This document shows positions 12,175 to 20,351 of a DNA stretch of 21,049 nucleotides, in pieces. Within the stretch, counting starts at the first letter, position 1, and each line of letters starts with the position of its first letter. The translations under genes were made by a program, and so were the position numbers. Under the pieces are notes generated by a model. The model did no database searches, was not told the DNA's origin, and saw only the letters and a program-made list of their open reading frames with translations. Location of the stretch: positions 1 through 21,049 of IMG/VR virus record IMGVR_UViG_3300032516_002560; one strand, written 5' to 3'. The DNA is from a virus.

Positions 12175-12569
12175 GGGCCGTGCGCGTACTTCGATACGAT
12201 GTCAAGGAAGACGGCCAGACCGCCCAACAGGGTGATGAGGAACACGGCAGCACGTGGCCCAAGCCCAACACCCTGCATAAAGCCGTTCCTAGCCGCAGTG
12301 TTGGCTTCCACCACGACCTTCAGCGCGTCATGCTTGACCCAGAGTGCGGCGGTCGAGCGCGAGATGGCTTGGGAAAGGGACGACCCCTCGGTCTCCAGCT
12401 TGCGGAGCCGGTTCTCGTGGTCTGCCTGAGCAGTTGCAATGGGGGCAGTGGCGTCGCGTACTGCTTGAACGATCCTCGCTTCGCTTTCGTTCACGGCTTT
12501 GTAGACGTCGCGCCAAGAGAGCGGGCTGCCATGGTCCACTGTCACATCGTCACCATCACCCGCGCTCAT
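12171..12569 (-). CDS. XhlA/holin-like membrane protein with coiled coil
   Basis: 132 residues from ATG 12569; a GTG at 12608 would extend it by 13 codons but overlap the upstream gene. The N-terminal part is soluble. A heptad-like helix (AVNESEARIVQAVRD and QADHENRLRKLETE, about 25-70) is followed by a single C-terminal TM segment (105-123) and a short basic tail. This is the layout of XhlA-type lysis membrane proteins. It lies between the two wall-hydrolase genes. No clear ribosome-binding site precedes the ATG; TAGACT at 12577-12582 could be a -10 element for a leaderless internal start. GTTGCAAT occurs at 12433. Confidence 0.74.
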   Translation of the reverse strand: MSAGDGDDVTVDHGSPLSWRDVYKAVNESEARIVQAVRDATAPIATAQADHENRLRKLETEGSSLSQAISRSTAALWVKHDALKVVVEANTAARNGFMQGVGLGPRAAVFLITLLGGLAVFLDIVSKYAHGP

Positions 12570-12579
12570 AGTACACAGT

Positions 12580-13254
12580 CTACCGCTTCGTTCCAGAGCC
12601 GTCCACACGATTGCCCAGTGCCGTACGTCCTCTGCGGTAGCGGTACATCGCCTGAACTGCCCACGGGTCGATGTAGTTGCGGATCACCACCCGGTAATTG
12701 AAATCCCGGGGGAGGACGGGGGTCGGCTTCGGGGGCTTGGGGTGCGGGTTGGCGAGCTGGACGTGGGCGATGCCGACGTAGTTGCGAAGCAGGTGGTTGT
12801 GCGCTTGGTCGTACGCCTCGATCCACGAGTGCGCTCCGTAGTGGCCAGCGTCCCAGCTCGACATGGCGAGGGCAGCGAGGAAGTCCACGGCTCCCTGATT
12901 GCCGCCCTTCTTCATGGCGTTCAGGGCGAGCTGGTATCCGTACGCCTTGCTGCCGTGCATGAGCAGGTACGCTGCGGCCATGAAGCCGCGAGCCATGGAG
13001 CTGAACACGGCGAAGTGCCCGTTGCCGTTGAGGGTCTTCCGGGTCCCGCTCTGGAGCGGGGAGTTGCGGATGTTGAACGGGTTGTTCCCGATCACGCGGG
13101 ACAGCCCACCCGACTCCTGATGGAACCACGCCGAGACGGCGGCGATCAGGAAGGTGTCCTTGGCATTGATGCTCTTGGACCAATTCTTGGTCAGGTACCC
13201 GAGGAACGCCTGAATTGCAATGGTCTCGGCGTAGGAGATTGTCGATCCGGCCAT
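12580..13254 (-). CDS. Lysozyme-like peptidoglycan hydrolase (endolysin candidate)
   Basis: 224 residues, ATG 13254 with GAGGA about nine bases upstream. The central pattern AWFHQESGG (putative catalytic E47), NNPFNIRN (57-64) and FSSMARGFMAAAYLL (84-98) is that of glucosaminidase/transglycosylase-type lysozyme-fold enzymes, in which a Glu precedes an NPFNI loop. The C terminus is Pro-rich (PHPKPPKPTPVLP) and then basic (RYRRGRTALGNR), perhaps for wall binding. It has no signal peptide, as expected for a holin-dependent endolysin. It is transcribed just after the tail genes and just before the holin-like gene. ATTGCAAT at 13214-13221 is read as Thr-Ile-Ala-Ile-Gln. Confidence 0.77.
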   Translation of the reverse strand: MAGSTISYAETIAIQAFLGYLTKNWSKSINAKDTFLIAAVSAWFHQESGGLSRVIGNNPFNIRNSPLQSGTRKTLNGNGHFAVFSSMARGFMAAAYLLMHGSKAYGYQLALNAMKKGGNQGAVDFLAALAMSSWDAGHYGAHSWIEAYDQAHNHLLRNYVGIAHVQLANPHPKPPKPTPVLPRDFNYRVVIRNYIDPWAVQAMYRYRRGRTALGNRVDGSGTKR

Positions 13255-13265
13255 GGGTCAGTTCC

Positions 13266-13496
13266 TCACGGGAGCTTGCTGTCGATCCACACCTGCGCCC
13301 CGGCGACGAGCAACAGCGCAGCATCGATCTGCTGCTGGCTCATCAGCGCGGTCACGTTCTCCTGATGCTGCTTGACGTAGATGCTGGTCCCGTCAATCTC
13401 GATCCGCCCGGTCACGGTCACCGCTGACGTGATCGGGTCGAGCGTGATCTGTACCACGGTGGCGCGCAGCGTGTAGGTCGCCGTTGTCGTTGCCAT
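13266..13496 (-). CDS. Small beta-rich protein between tail and lysis genes
   Basis: 76 residues, ATG 13496 with GGGAGGG five bases upstream, partly overlapping the end region of the tail fibre gene's stop. The first half alternates Thr/Val/Ile (TYTLRATVVQITLDPITSAVTVTGRIEIDG), a beta sheet pattern, then a short helix (MSQQQIDAALLLVAGAQVW). Such genes often encode small tail-tip or fibre-associated proteins. No family is recognised. Confidence 0.75.
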   Translation of the reverse strand: MATTTATYTLRATVVQITLDPITSAVTVTGRIEIDGTSIYVKQHQENVTALMSQQQIDAALLLVAGAQVWIDSKLP

Positions 13497-13506
13497 GTGT
13501 CCCTCC

Positions 13507-16419
13507 CTAGATACCGATGACGATCCAGAACACTGTCGTAGCTGTCGTGTTGGACCGGGTGATCCAGACCGTCGCGCCGGTACTGCTGATGCTGGTGATG
13601 GAGGTGCCGGTGACCGTGGTTCCGGGGACCGTGGTGCTCGCCGTGGTGAACCCGACGAACTCCGATCCAGAGAGCGGGCCGAACGAGACAGTCGTGCTTG
13701 TCGGCGTGTTCGCGACCGGCGTGATCAAGACGCTGCCCCACGCCATGTTCCCGGGCTGGAGGCTGGCGATCTCGACCGTGCCGTCGCCCTTCATGGACCA
13801 CCCGGCGGAACTGGATTTCAATTCTGCGATGCCACCCCCGGTGAACGCTGCAACCGGGGACCCACCCACGCTGTCGTGGTTGGCAGTGGTGTAGCCAGAG
13901 ATGGTGTAGCTGGAGACTGCACCCGTCGCCTGAAGCCATCGGCTGCCAGCCGCCGCGTCGCTGGCCCCCTGATAGGAGTAGACGCGCGCGTTGTCGGGGT
14001 CGTCTGCCCCGCCAGCCCCCGGGATGGCCGCCGTAGTTACCAGCGTCCGCTCCCGTCGGCGCATGGTGATGCTGATAGTCGGCCCGCATGTGGTCTCGTG
14101 TGCCGTCCCGTCCGGGTCGTACCACGAGTACCCGAACCAGAACACCTGCCCGCCGGTCGTCCAGTCCCACGCCGAGAACTTCCAGACCTTGGTAGGGGAC
14201 GCGGAGTCCCAGCCCCGGAAGACGGTGCCGTCGTGGGTCAGGCCGTCACCTGTCGTGGTTGCCTGACCGAAGTCCCGGTTGGCAGTGTTCGTGGCAGTCG
14301 ATCCGCTGAAGGTGTAGGCGTACACGGCGCTGGTCATTGCAATCCAGTACGTCGCAGCGCTCGCATTTAGCGGGTCGTTCAGGCGGGCCCCGCCTCGCAG
14401 GGTGTCGGTCGTGCCCGACATCGTCGGTCCCGTGGCCGCGCTGTAGACCGTCCCGTTGGCGACCAGCGTGCTCGGGTTCACCTGATAGAACTTCGGGTAG
14501 ACACCAGCTCCAGTCCCAGTCGTCGTCGTGATGACGAGAGCAGCAGCCGTCGCGTCGTAGAACAGGCCAGCCTTGCTCTTGGTCCCGGTCGTCGTGATGA
14601 CCGCGCTCTTGCTGACGTACGCCATGCTGGAGCGCAGGTACTTCCAGATGATGCCAGTGCTGTCGAGCGTGTACACGTGCGTCCCGTCGGTGGCCACTCC
14701 GATGTTGGGGGCTGTCTCCAGCCGGGTGTCCACGTCGTACTCGTACGTGATGTACACGTTGGGCTTGGACGCGGAGTTGAGCGTGCCCCAACCCGTGCCG
14801 TCTGCGTCGGAGGCCGTGTCGCCAGAGTAGGTCGTCTTGCCGCTGCCGTCGTCCCGGTCAAACTGGAAGCCGTCGGCCGAGGAGGTGTGCCGGAAGCCAG
14901 CGTAGACGACCTGACCGGAGGACGCCGAGTAGGGGGACGTGAGAGTTTCGTTGTAGTGGTCGGAGTTCCCGTTCCCGAAGGTGGCGCTGCTGGCCGTGTA
15001 CGTCGCGGACTCCCGGAGCAGGTTGCCCGTGCCGCTGACATCCGACCAGATGCCGTTGCGGCATGAGGCGCTGCCACCGTACCCGGCAAGGTAGGCGGAG
15101 ACCTTGGTGATACGGCCAGCTCGCGGCATGGTGAGCGGCGTGGCGATGTGGGAGTCGGTGTTCCCAGTCTTCGCCTGCGCCGTATCGGACACGTGCGACG
15201 TGGAACCAAGCGTGGTGGTGACCGTCGAGGTTGACCCGGTGGCGGGGATGGACCGCACGAGGGCCCCGGTCGAGGCGCTGTACTCGTGGGCGACATAGCC
15301 GGAAGTCGTCGGGTCGGCGGCGATCCAGAACGTCCCGGCACCGGAGTCGTATGCGATGCCAGCAGCAGTGCCGACTCCGGCCGGGGTGCTGGTCAGCGCT
15401 TTGTAATCGAGCGAGGCGGAGAGGGACGGGACGTTGGTTGGGGCAGACACGCCGCTCTGTAGCGTCATCACTGCCCCACCCTCCAGCGACACGGCGGTAC
15501 GGAAGGTCGCCGCAGTCTGGCTGATGAGGGAGTCAGCGTTGACCTGCCCCTTCACGTAGACGGGGTCGCCGTTCGTCGGGATGCGCACCATCATGGACTC
15601 GTCCGAGTCGTACAGCCGGACGCCATCCCAGTCGATTTCAATGCGGCGGCCGTCGTTCGCCGTCTTCAGGAGCGAGGTGAGGACAATGGTGGACGCAAGC
15701 AGCTCGGCAGTGATCGCCTTGGCCTGAAGCTTCTGCGTACTGATGGCGAAGTCCGAAATCTTCGTCTCCGTGATGGCCCCGTCGATGATCCCCCGGGAGT
15801 CAGCCCCGGCGTCAGTCGTGAGTTCGGACGCGGAAGAGTAGTCGGTTGAGAAGTTGCCGTAGACGTCCTGCACCCGTGACCGGGCGGCGTACTTCACCGA
15901 CCCAAGCGCCGGGATGGACATGCTCGTCGTGCCTGCTGGCATTGTAATGTTCGACGCAGTTTCCCACAGAGGAGTCGCGCCGTCGTAGTTGTGCGTGACC
16001 TGAACCTCGGTGGCACGCAGGCGGGTTGAGGGATCAGCGTACGACGGGACCTCGATGAAGAGCCGGGTGATACCAGCCACCACCAAGCTCGTGAGCACTG
16101 GCGCATCGGGCGGGGGGAGGGTTGCCGGAGGCGCCTGCACGTCGGTCGGGTCGATGACATCCGTGTACCCGGGCCCGTACGTGTCGCTGTCGTCGGTCTC
16201 GGGCACGACCTGCATACTGGCCGACGTGACGTTGAGCGACAGCGTGAGCGGGTCCCCCTCCGAAGTCTCACTGATCTGGAACGCGTCAGCAGTGAGCCCG
16301 GCCGACAGCACGAAGTAGACGAAGTCGGTGTCGATGCCCGTGAAGTCGGGGACGACGTTCGAGAAGGCCACCCTCTGGCCAGCGGTCAACCCGTGGGAGA
16401 CAAGATTGATCGTGCTCAT
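13507..16419 (-). CDS. Tail fibre / receptor-binding-type minor tail protein
   Basis: 970 residues, ATG 16419 overlapping the upstream tail gene stop (ATGA). The N terminus (about 1-65) is a beta module of the form HGLTAGQRVAFSN...YFVLS...AFQIS, also found inside the upstream protein. An FN3-like domain follows (about 100-205), then a helical segment with DGAITETKISDFAISTQKLQAKAIT typical of phage fibre proteins. Next comes a region of repeating propeller-like strands (IAYDSGAGTFWIAAD, VATDGTHVYTLDS) interrupted by a jelly-roll-like block with many Ser/Gly/Thr. The composition (very high Ser, Thr, Gly, Ala, few Cys) and gene order support a host-recognition role at the tail tip. Several motif-family sites lie inside (13815, 14336, 15635, 15941). 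Confidence 0.8.
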   Translation of the reverse strand: MSTINLVSHGLTAGQRVAFSNVVPDFTGIDTDFVYFVLSAGLTADAFQISETSEGDPLTLSLNVTSASMQVVPETDDSDTYGPGYTDVIDPTDVQAPPATLPPPDAPVLTSLVVAGITRLFIEVPSYADPSTRLRATEVQVTHNYDGATPLWETASNITMPAGTTSMSIPALGSVKYAARSRVQDVYGNFSTDYSSASELTTDAGADSRGIIDGAITETKISDFAISTQKLQAKAITAELLASTIVLTSLLKTANDGRRIEIDWDGVRLYDSDESMMVRIPTNGDPVYVKGQVNADSLISQTAATFRTAVSLEGGAVMTLQSGVSAPTNVPSLSASLDYKALTSTPAGVGTAAGIAYDSGAGTFWIAADPTTSGYVAHEYSASTGALVRSIPATGSTSTVTTTLGSTSHVSDTAQAKTGNTDSHIATPLTMPRAGRITKVSAYLAGYGGSASCRNGIWSDVSGTGNLLRESATYTASSATFGNGNSDHYNETLTSPYSASSGQVVYAGFRHTSSADGFQFDRDDGSGKTTYSGDTASDADGTGWGTLNSASKPNVYITYEYDVDTRLETAPNIGVATDGTHVYTLDSTGIIWKYLRSSMAYVSKSAVITTTGTKSKAGLFYDATAAALVITTTTGTGAGVYPKFYQVNPSTLVANGTVYSAATGPTMSGTTDTLRGGARLNDPLNASAATYWIAMTSAVYAYTFSGSTATNTANRDFGQATTTGDGLTHDGTVFRGWDSASPTKVWKFSAWDWTTGGQVFWFGYSWYDPDGTAHETTCGPTISITMRRRERTLVTTAAIPGAGGADDPDNARVYSYQGASDAAAGSRWLQATGAVSSYTISGYTTANHDSVGGSPVAAFTGGGIAELKSSSAGWSMKGDGTVEIASLQPGNMAWGSVLITPVANTPTSTTVSFGPLSGSEFVGFTTASTTVPGTTVTGTSITSISSTGATVWITRSNTTATTVFWIVIGI

Positions 16420-19319
16420 GCAGTACCCGTCACGGAGACAAGTGTAGCAGCGTCGTCATCGCGGACGTACACCTTGCCCGTGCTCTGGTCGAGCCAGTAC
16501 AGGCTGGTCGCCTTGATCGGGTCAGGCGGCGTCCACCCAAGCTGCCACTCGGGCTGCGTCGAGACCCGCTTGCTGGGGATCAGGTCGGGGTTGGGAGCCG
16601 ACGCGTCCTCGCGTGGCATGAAAGTGATGACGAGGCTCTGTTGCCCGACGTCCGTAGCCTCCCATGCTGCCGCGTACGACGCCCAGAAGCCGGAGCCGAA
16701 GCGGTCCGTATCGACAGCCCCGTCCTTGATCCGCATGGGGAAGACGTCGCAGACATCCCAGCCCTGCAACGGGGCGAGGTAGGTCGTGCGGATGCCAATT
16801 GCAATGTTCTTGCCCAGCTTCGCCGACTGGATCGCGGCTTGGAGCCCTCTGCGGTTGAGATCGATCTGGTCCTGCACGCCATCCATCACGGCCACGGTGG
16901 CAATGCGCCCGTAGAGCGAGGTCGAGGGCTGGAATGGCTTGCCCTTGATGGTCTGGTAGACCACCTTGACCCCGTCCCGGTTGCGCCCGACGATATGCTC
17001 GACGTTCGCCCACTGGTCGCCGAAGAGGATGACGCGGTAGCCCTGCACCAACTCTCCGTAGTACATGGCGAGGTCATTGCGGATGACGCCGGGGTCGTCC
17101 ACGATCTGGAGCTGGTACGTCCCCGTCGTGGTCTTCTTCACCTTCATGCGCGTGCGCTTGCCGGTGCCCTGCCGATGGCTGTCGATGAGCCCGCCGATGA
17201 ACGACAGGGCGGGCTGCATGGTCGAGTACACCGTGACCTTCTCGCTCATGGTGGCGACGCTCCCAATTGGAATGAAGCCCACCCACGAGTCGGCCAGCTT
17301 CTTCGCCCGGTTGAGCTGGTCCATGACGACCGTTCGGATTGTCACGTTCTCGTAGAACGAGCCGTTGCTCTTGTAGCTCTTGTTGGGCTTCAGCGGATCG
17401 TACCGCTCGTCAATGAGCGTGTCGTACAGGGCGAGGTAGTCGAGCCCCTTGAACACGACATCAGTGTCGGTCGCGTCAGCATCCCAGATGACGCCTGCGT
17501 ACTTCTCCTGCCACCCGTCGCCGGAGTAGAACTCAACGGCGTAGTGGACCTGCTTGGGCTCGACCACGCTGATCTGCGGATCGTCCTTCAGCAGGGTGAA
17601 GTGCAGCTCCCCCGGGCTGTTGAAGACGACGGACGCGCCGATGTTCTTGGCCTCCTCGAACACGGCAACCAGTTGTCCCGGGCCCCGCCCAATGGTCTTG
17701 GTCACCCCGTCGGACTGGTAGAGGTCGCGGATCAGCACGCGCCATGGGGCGCGAGGGTTGACCTGCACGGACTCGTAATCGCCCGGGTCGGGGCTGAAGT
17801 CAGCCGTCAGGATGAGTGTCGCGTACGTCCAGTCCGACACGCCGTCCCGGTTGTCCCAGTGGCGTGCCCGCCAGTAGTACGTGCCAGCGACAAGGGCCCG
17901 GCCACCGTACAGCTCGGTCCAACTGGTGGCGTCGAACGAGTCGAATGACTTCCCGGTGTCCCACAGGATGTTGTCTGCCTCGTCCCACCGGAAGTCTCCC
18001 CCGGCGTACTGGCTGAGCTGGACCTGATGGGCCATCAGGCGGTCTCCCGTGTCAGGATCGGAGAACGTCCCGCCTTGGAATTTGACGAGGTTCAGGCTGG
18101 CCTTGCTGGTGCCCGATGTCGGGGTCAGGACCGGCGGGTTGGGTGGCGTGTTCGACAGCACGAACGAGTACAGCCCAGCCCATGGCGAGGTCTGCCCCTC
18201 TTGGTCCACGACCCGGACGCGCCAGCGGTACGTCGCTCCGGTCGTCGGCGTGAACGAGGAGGGCTTGGCCACGATGAAGTGGGCGGCCACGCGCTCCGAC
18301 TCCGTGGCGACCTTGGGGATCGCCTTGACGAGCCGTGACCACGTCACCGTGTCCCCGGTCGTGATGTCGAAGACGGACCCGCCCAAGGTTGTTGACACCT
18401 TGAAGACGTTCGTGGTGAAGCCGGAGGAGACGACGTAGTAGTGCTTGAAGGCAGTGAGGTTGGTGTCGCCGACGGCCGTGAAGTAGACGGAGTCGCCGAT
18501 GGCCAGCTTGTGGCCGCTCGTGGTGATGGTGTTTCCCGTCGAGGCGGTACCCGAGTGGGCCGCGTCGTAGATTTCAATGGCGACGGATTGCAATGTGTCG
18601 GTGAGCCGCCGGTCGGTGAAGTCGCCCTCGAACGTGTCAAGCGAGGGGATCGTTCCGAAGGGGGTCACGCCCGTTGGGGCGTCGGGAATGGTCGGACCCA
18701 GCTCGTACTCCAGCGTGATCGACGGGCGCTCGGCACCATTGCCATGCTCCATCGCCCAGCCCGACCAGTTCTCGATGGTGTCCGTCGTTCCGTACAGGCC
18801 GATGCCGTGGTTGTGCTGGGCCCCGCCGCCAGCCACTGACGCGGGTGCCCACGCCTTCACGATGGCCGTGATGTCGATGGTGTGCAGGAGGTCGGCCCCA
18901 TTGGGCGTCATGGTCTTGGTGACCCCACCCGATGTGGTGTGCGACGGGGAGGTGTAGTCGGAGGAGTCGAAGTGCCCGTCGGCGTTGCCGCCCTCAGTGA
19001 AGCTGGTTGTCAGGCGACGGACGAGGATTTTCGGCTTGTCCGTGCTCTTCGGGGCGGGCATGATGCCCGGCTCGCCAGCGTTTCCGAAGGTGTCGTACTC
19101 GTCGGTGTACAGGTTGAGCGTCGCCCTGACGATCTTCTTCACGTCGGTCCAGTTCGTGGTGAACTGGAGGAAGGAGTCGTAGTTGCGCGACGACCCGGAC
19201 GACCCGTACCGGCCCACGTACAGGTGCTTGGAGTTGCCGCACCCTTGGCCGCCGCCCCCGTCGTCTTGGTTCCTCTTGACCGTGTCCTTGGACACAGCGA
19301 AGACCTTCGTCAACGACAT
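16416..19319 (-). CDS. Minor tail protein: DNRLRE-like N terminus, FN3 domains, Gp37-like tail-hub domain
   Basis: 967 residues, ATG 19319 a few bases after the preceding stop, without a clear Shine-Dalgarno, so probably coupled. Residues about 10-205 resemble a DNRLRE domain (FLQFTTNW, ATLNLYTDEYD, DITAIVKAWA, NWSGWAM...ITLEYE), a beta sandwich with carbohydrate-binding relatives. Residues 258-325 form the GHKLAIGDSVYFTA...YYVVS...FKVSTTLGGS module shared with the next tail gene. FN3-like domains with YRWRVRVVDQEGQTSPW and YYWRARHWDNRDGVSDW follow (about 345-510). From about 525 to 880 it resembles siphovirus tail-hub proteins of the ReqiPepy6 Gp37-like type (VFEEAKNIGASVVFNSPGEL... YAGVIWD). 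It probably forms the tail tip platform that carries the fibre. Confidence 0.8.
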   Translation of the reverse strand: MSLTKVFAVSKDTVKRNQDDGGGGQGCGNSKHLYVGRYGSSGSSRNYDSFLQFTTNWTDVKKIVRATLNLYTDEYDTFGNAGEPGIMPAPKSTDKPKILVRRLTTSFTEGGNADGHFDSSDYTSPSHTTSGGVTKTMTPNGADLLHTIDITAIVKAWAPASVAGGGAQHNHGIGLYGTTDTIENWSGWAMEHGNGAERPSITLEYELGPTIPDAPTGVTPFGTIPSLDTFEGDFTDRRLTDTLQSVAIEIYDAAHSGTASTGNTITTSGHKLAIGDSVYFTAVGDTNLTAFKHYYVVSSGFTTNVFKVSTTLGGSVFDITTGDTVTWSRLVKAIPKVATESERVAAHFIVAKPSSFTPTTGATYRWRVRVVDQEGQTSPWAGLYSFVLSNTPPNPPVLTPTSGTSKASLNLVKFQGGTFSDPDTGDRLMAHQVQLSQYAGGDFRWDEADNILWDTGKSFDSFDATSWTELYGGRALVAGTYYWRARHWDNRDGVSDWTYATLILTADFSPDPGDYESVQVNPRAPWRVLIRDLYQSDGVTKTIGRGPGQLVAVFEEAKNIGASVVFNSPGELHFTLLKDDPQISVVEPKQVHYAVEFYSGDGWQEKYAGVIWDADATDTDVVFKGLDYLALYDTLIDERYDPLKPNKSYKSNGSFYENVTIRTVVMDQLNRAKKLADSWVGFIPIGSVATMSEKVTVYSTMQPALSFIGGLIDSHRQGTGKRTRMKVKKTTTGTYQLQIVDDPGVIRNDLAMYYGELVQGYRVILFGDQWANVEHIVGRNRDGVKVVYQTIKGKPFQPSTSLYGRIATVAVMDGVQDQIDLNRRGLQAAIQSAKLGKNIAIGIRTTYLAPLQGWDVCDVFPMRIKDGAVDTDRFGSGFWASYAAAWEATDVGQQSLVITFMPREDASAPNPDLIPSKRVSTQPEWQLGWTPPDPIKATSLYWLDQSTGKVYVRDDDAATLVSVTGTA

Positions 19320-19322
19320 GGG

Positions 19323-19988
19323 CTAGTCCGGGTTCTGCTCGGGGACCTTCAGTGCCCGAGACAGTCGGCGCCACTCATCCTCGGCGACCTGAAGGTCGCT
19401 GTTGAGCTGGCCCAGCGTGACATCGGAGTTGTTCGACCGGGCCTGCCACTGCTTGAACAGAACGCGGGAAGAGGTGAGGCGCCTCAGACCCTCTACTCGA
19501 CAGAAGGTGCGGATCGCCAGCTCCAGCTCGGCGCTCACCGGGACGATGTCTTCGTCGGCGACGATTGGGGTGTACGGGCTGTACCCCCAGACTCGGATCA
19601 GGTCATCCGTCCCAAGCATCGTAGCGATGTACCCGGGGATTTCGAGAGACCCGTTCCAGACCTCCCAGCCAGCCACGCTGTCCCGGGTCGGCATCCCTGC
19701 CTTGCCCTTGATCTTGAAGCGGAAGCTGGGAGGAGTCCCCGTCCAGACCTCAACCCGAACGAGACGGATTTCGGGGACAGGGGCATCGAACAGCGGGTCC
19801 CGCAACAGGTAGCTCGTCTGGCCGGAAACCGGGTCGAGGTCTTCCTGAAACTGCTCGGGTGCGACGCGCGCAACCGCAGCGAGACCCTGCTGAATGAAGT
19901 CCTTGACCGCGTCCACATTGAACGTGTTGCGATCAGGGTCAGACAGGTCTCGGCTGACGAGCGTCTGAAGCGCCGCGTAAGCCGTCAT
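19323..19988 (-). CDS. Probable head-tail connector/adaptor-like structural protein
   Basis: 221 residues, ATG 19988 soon after the upstream TAG (19995-19997). The N-terminal helices (TAYAALQTLVSRDLSD... AVKDFIQQGLAAVARVAP) are followed by beta strands with a YLLRDPLF segment. The helical C terminus (ELELAIRTFCRVEGLRRL) completes a layout typical of phage adaptor proteins that join head or tail completion complexes. No decisive motif was seen, so the role is inferred from shape and position directly upstream of tail genes. No obvious ribosome-binding site precedes the start. Confidence 0.65.
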   Translation of the reverse strand: MTAYAALQTLVSRDLSDPDRNTFNVDAVKDFIQQGLAAVARVAPEQFQEDLDPVSGQTSYLLRDPLFDAPVPEIRLVRVEVWTGTPPSFRFKIKGKAGMPTRDSVAGWEVWNGSLEIPGYIATMLGTDDLIRVWGYSPYTPIVADEDIVPVSAELELAIRTFCRVEGLRRLTSSRVLFKQWQARSNNSDVTLGQLNSDLQVAEDEWRRLSRALKVPEQNPD

Positions 19989-19994
19989 CCGGGG

Positions 19995-20183
19995 CTAGGT
20001 CCCCGGCTTGACTTCTGCCGTGTCCTGAATGACACACGCGCAGAGGTTGCACTGGCGACCCTTCTCCTCGACATGGTCCGACAGGAGATGGAGGGCTCCG
20101 TTGGCCCCAGTGCGACAACCGCGCGGGCACGGGTCTGAGCTGGTGAGGGTGGTCCGGCCTTTCTTGGCCGAGGGAGTAGCCAT
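19995..20183 (-). CDS. Small Cys-rich protein, start codon in an RNA hairpin loop
   Basis: 62 residues, ATG 20183. The product has DPCPRGC and then CNLCAC (about residues 18-49), a probable zinc ribbon, with a His pair between. The nearest purine-rich element, AGGGAG, lies about twelve bases upstream within one arm of a perfect 9 bp stem (20171-20179 with 20193-20201) whose loop contains the ATG. Folding would hide the ribosome-binding region, so translation may be controlled by passage of ribosomes from the gene before, whose stop codon lies in the same stem. The function is unknown. Confidence 0.62.
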   Translation of the reverse strand: MATPSAKKGRTTLTSSDPCPRGCRTGANGALHLLSDHVEEKGRQCNLCACVIQDTAEVKPGT

Positions 20184-20201
20184 GCCGATAGTCTACTCCC
20201 T
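20171..20201 (-). promoter_or_regulatory. 9 bp hairpin linking a stop and the next start codon
   Basis: In the minus-strand message AGGGAGTAG pairs with CTACTCCCT around a 13-base loop that carries the ATG at 20183. The first arm contains the TAG stop of the upstream gene and the only Shine-Dalgarno-like sequence. The layout fits a translational coupling switch; weak transcription termination is the alternative. Confidence 0.6.
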
Positions 20202-20351
20202 TCCGTCACGGGAGACAAGCTCGCCCGCGAGGAACCTGCGGTAGTTGCCTTCGAGGTCGTCGGCGAGGCGCTGCTCGCGCTCGATGCGGCGGTTGGCCCA
20301 GTTGCAGACATCGCAGTTGCAGCCGGGGCGGGGAGCGGTCTTGTCTTCCAT
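20193..20351 (-). CDS. 52-residue Cys-containing mini-protein
   Basis: ATG 20351 overlaps the stop of the upstream repeat protein (TGATG) and is preceded by GAGGAAG. The frame runs to TAG at 20193-20195. The product has PGCNCDVCNW at residues 9-18 (CxCxxC, three Cys), then a long charged helix (RRIEREQRLADDLEGNYRRF). It resembles the zinc mini-proteins of the plus arm, though it lies in the late operon. It is too short for standard ORF length cut-offs. The function is unknown. Confidence 0.65.
   Translation of the reverse strand: MEDKTAPRPGCNCDVCNWANRRIEREQRLADDLEGNYRRFLAGELVSRDGRE

Noticed and set aside
16641-20138. Long plus-strand frames opposite the tail genes (16641-17948, 18882-20138)
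   Set aside because: Antisense shadows with Arg/Val/Gly-rich composition; the minus-strand products show tail domains and coupled start-stop overlaps.
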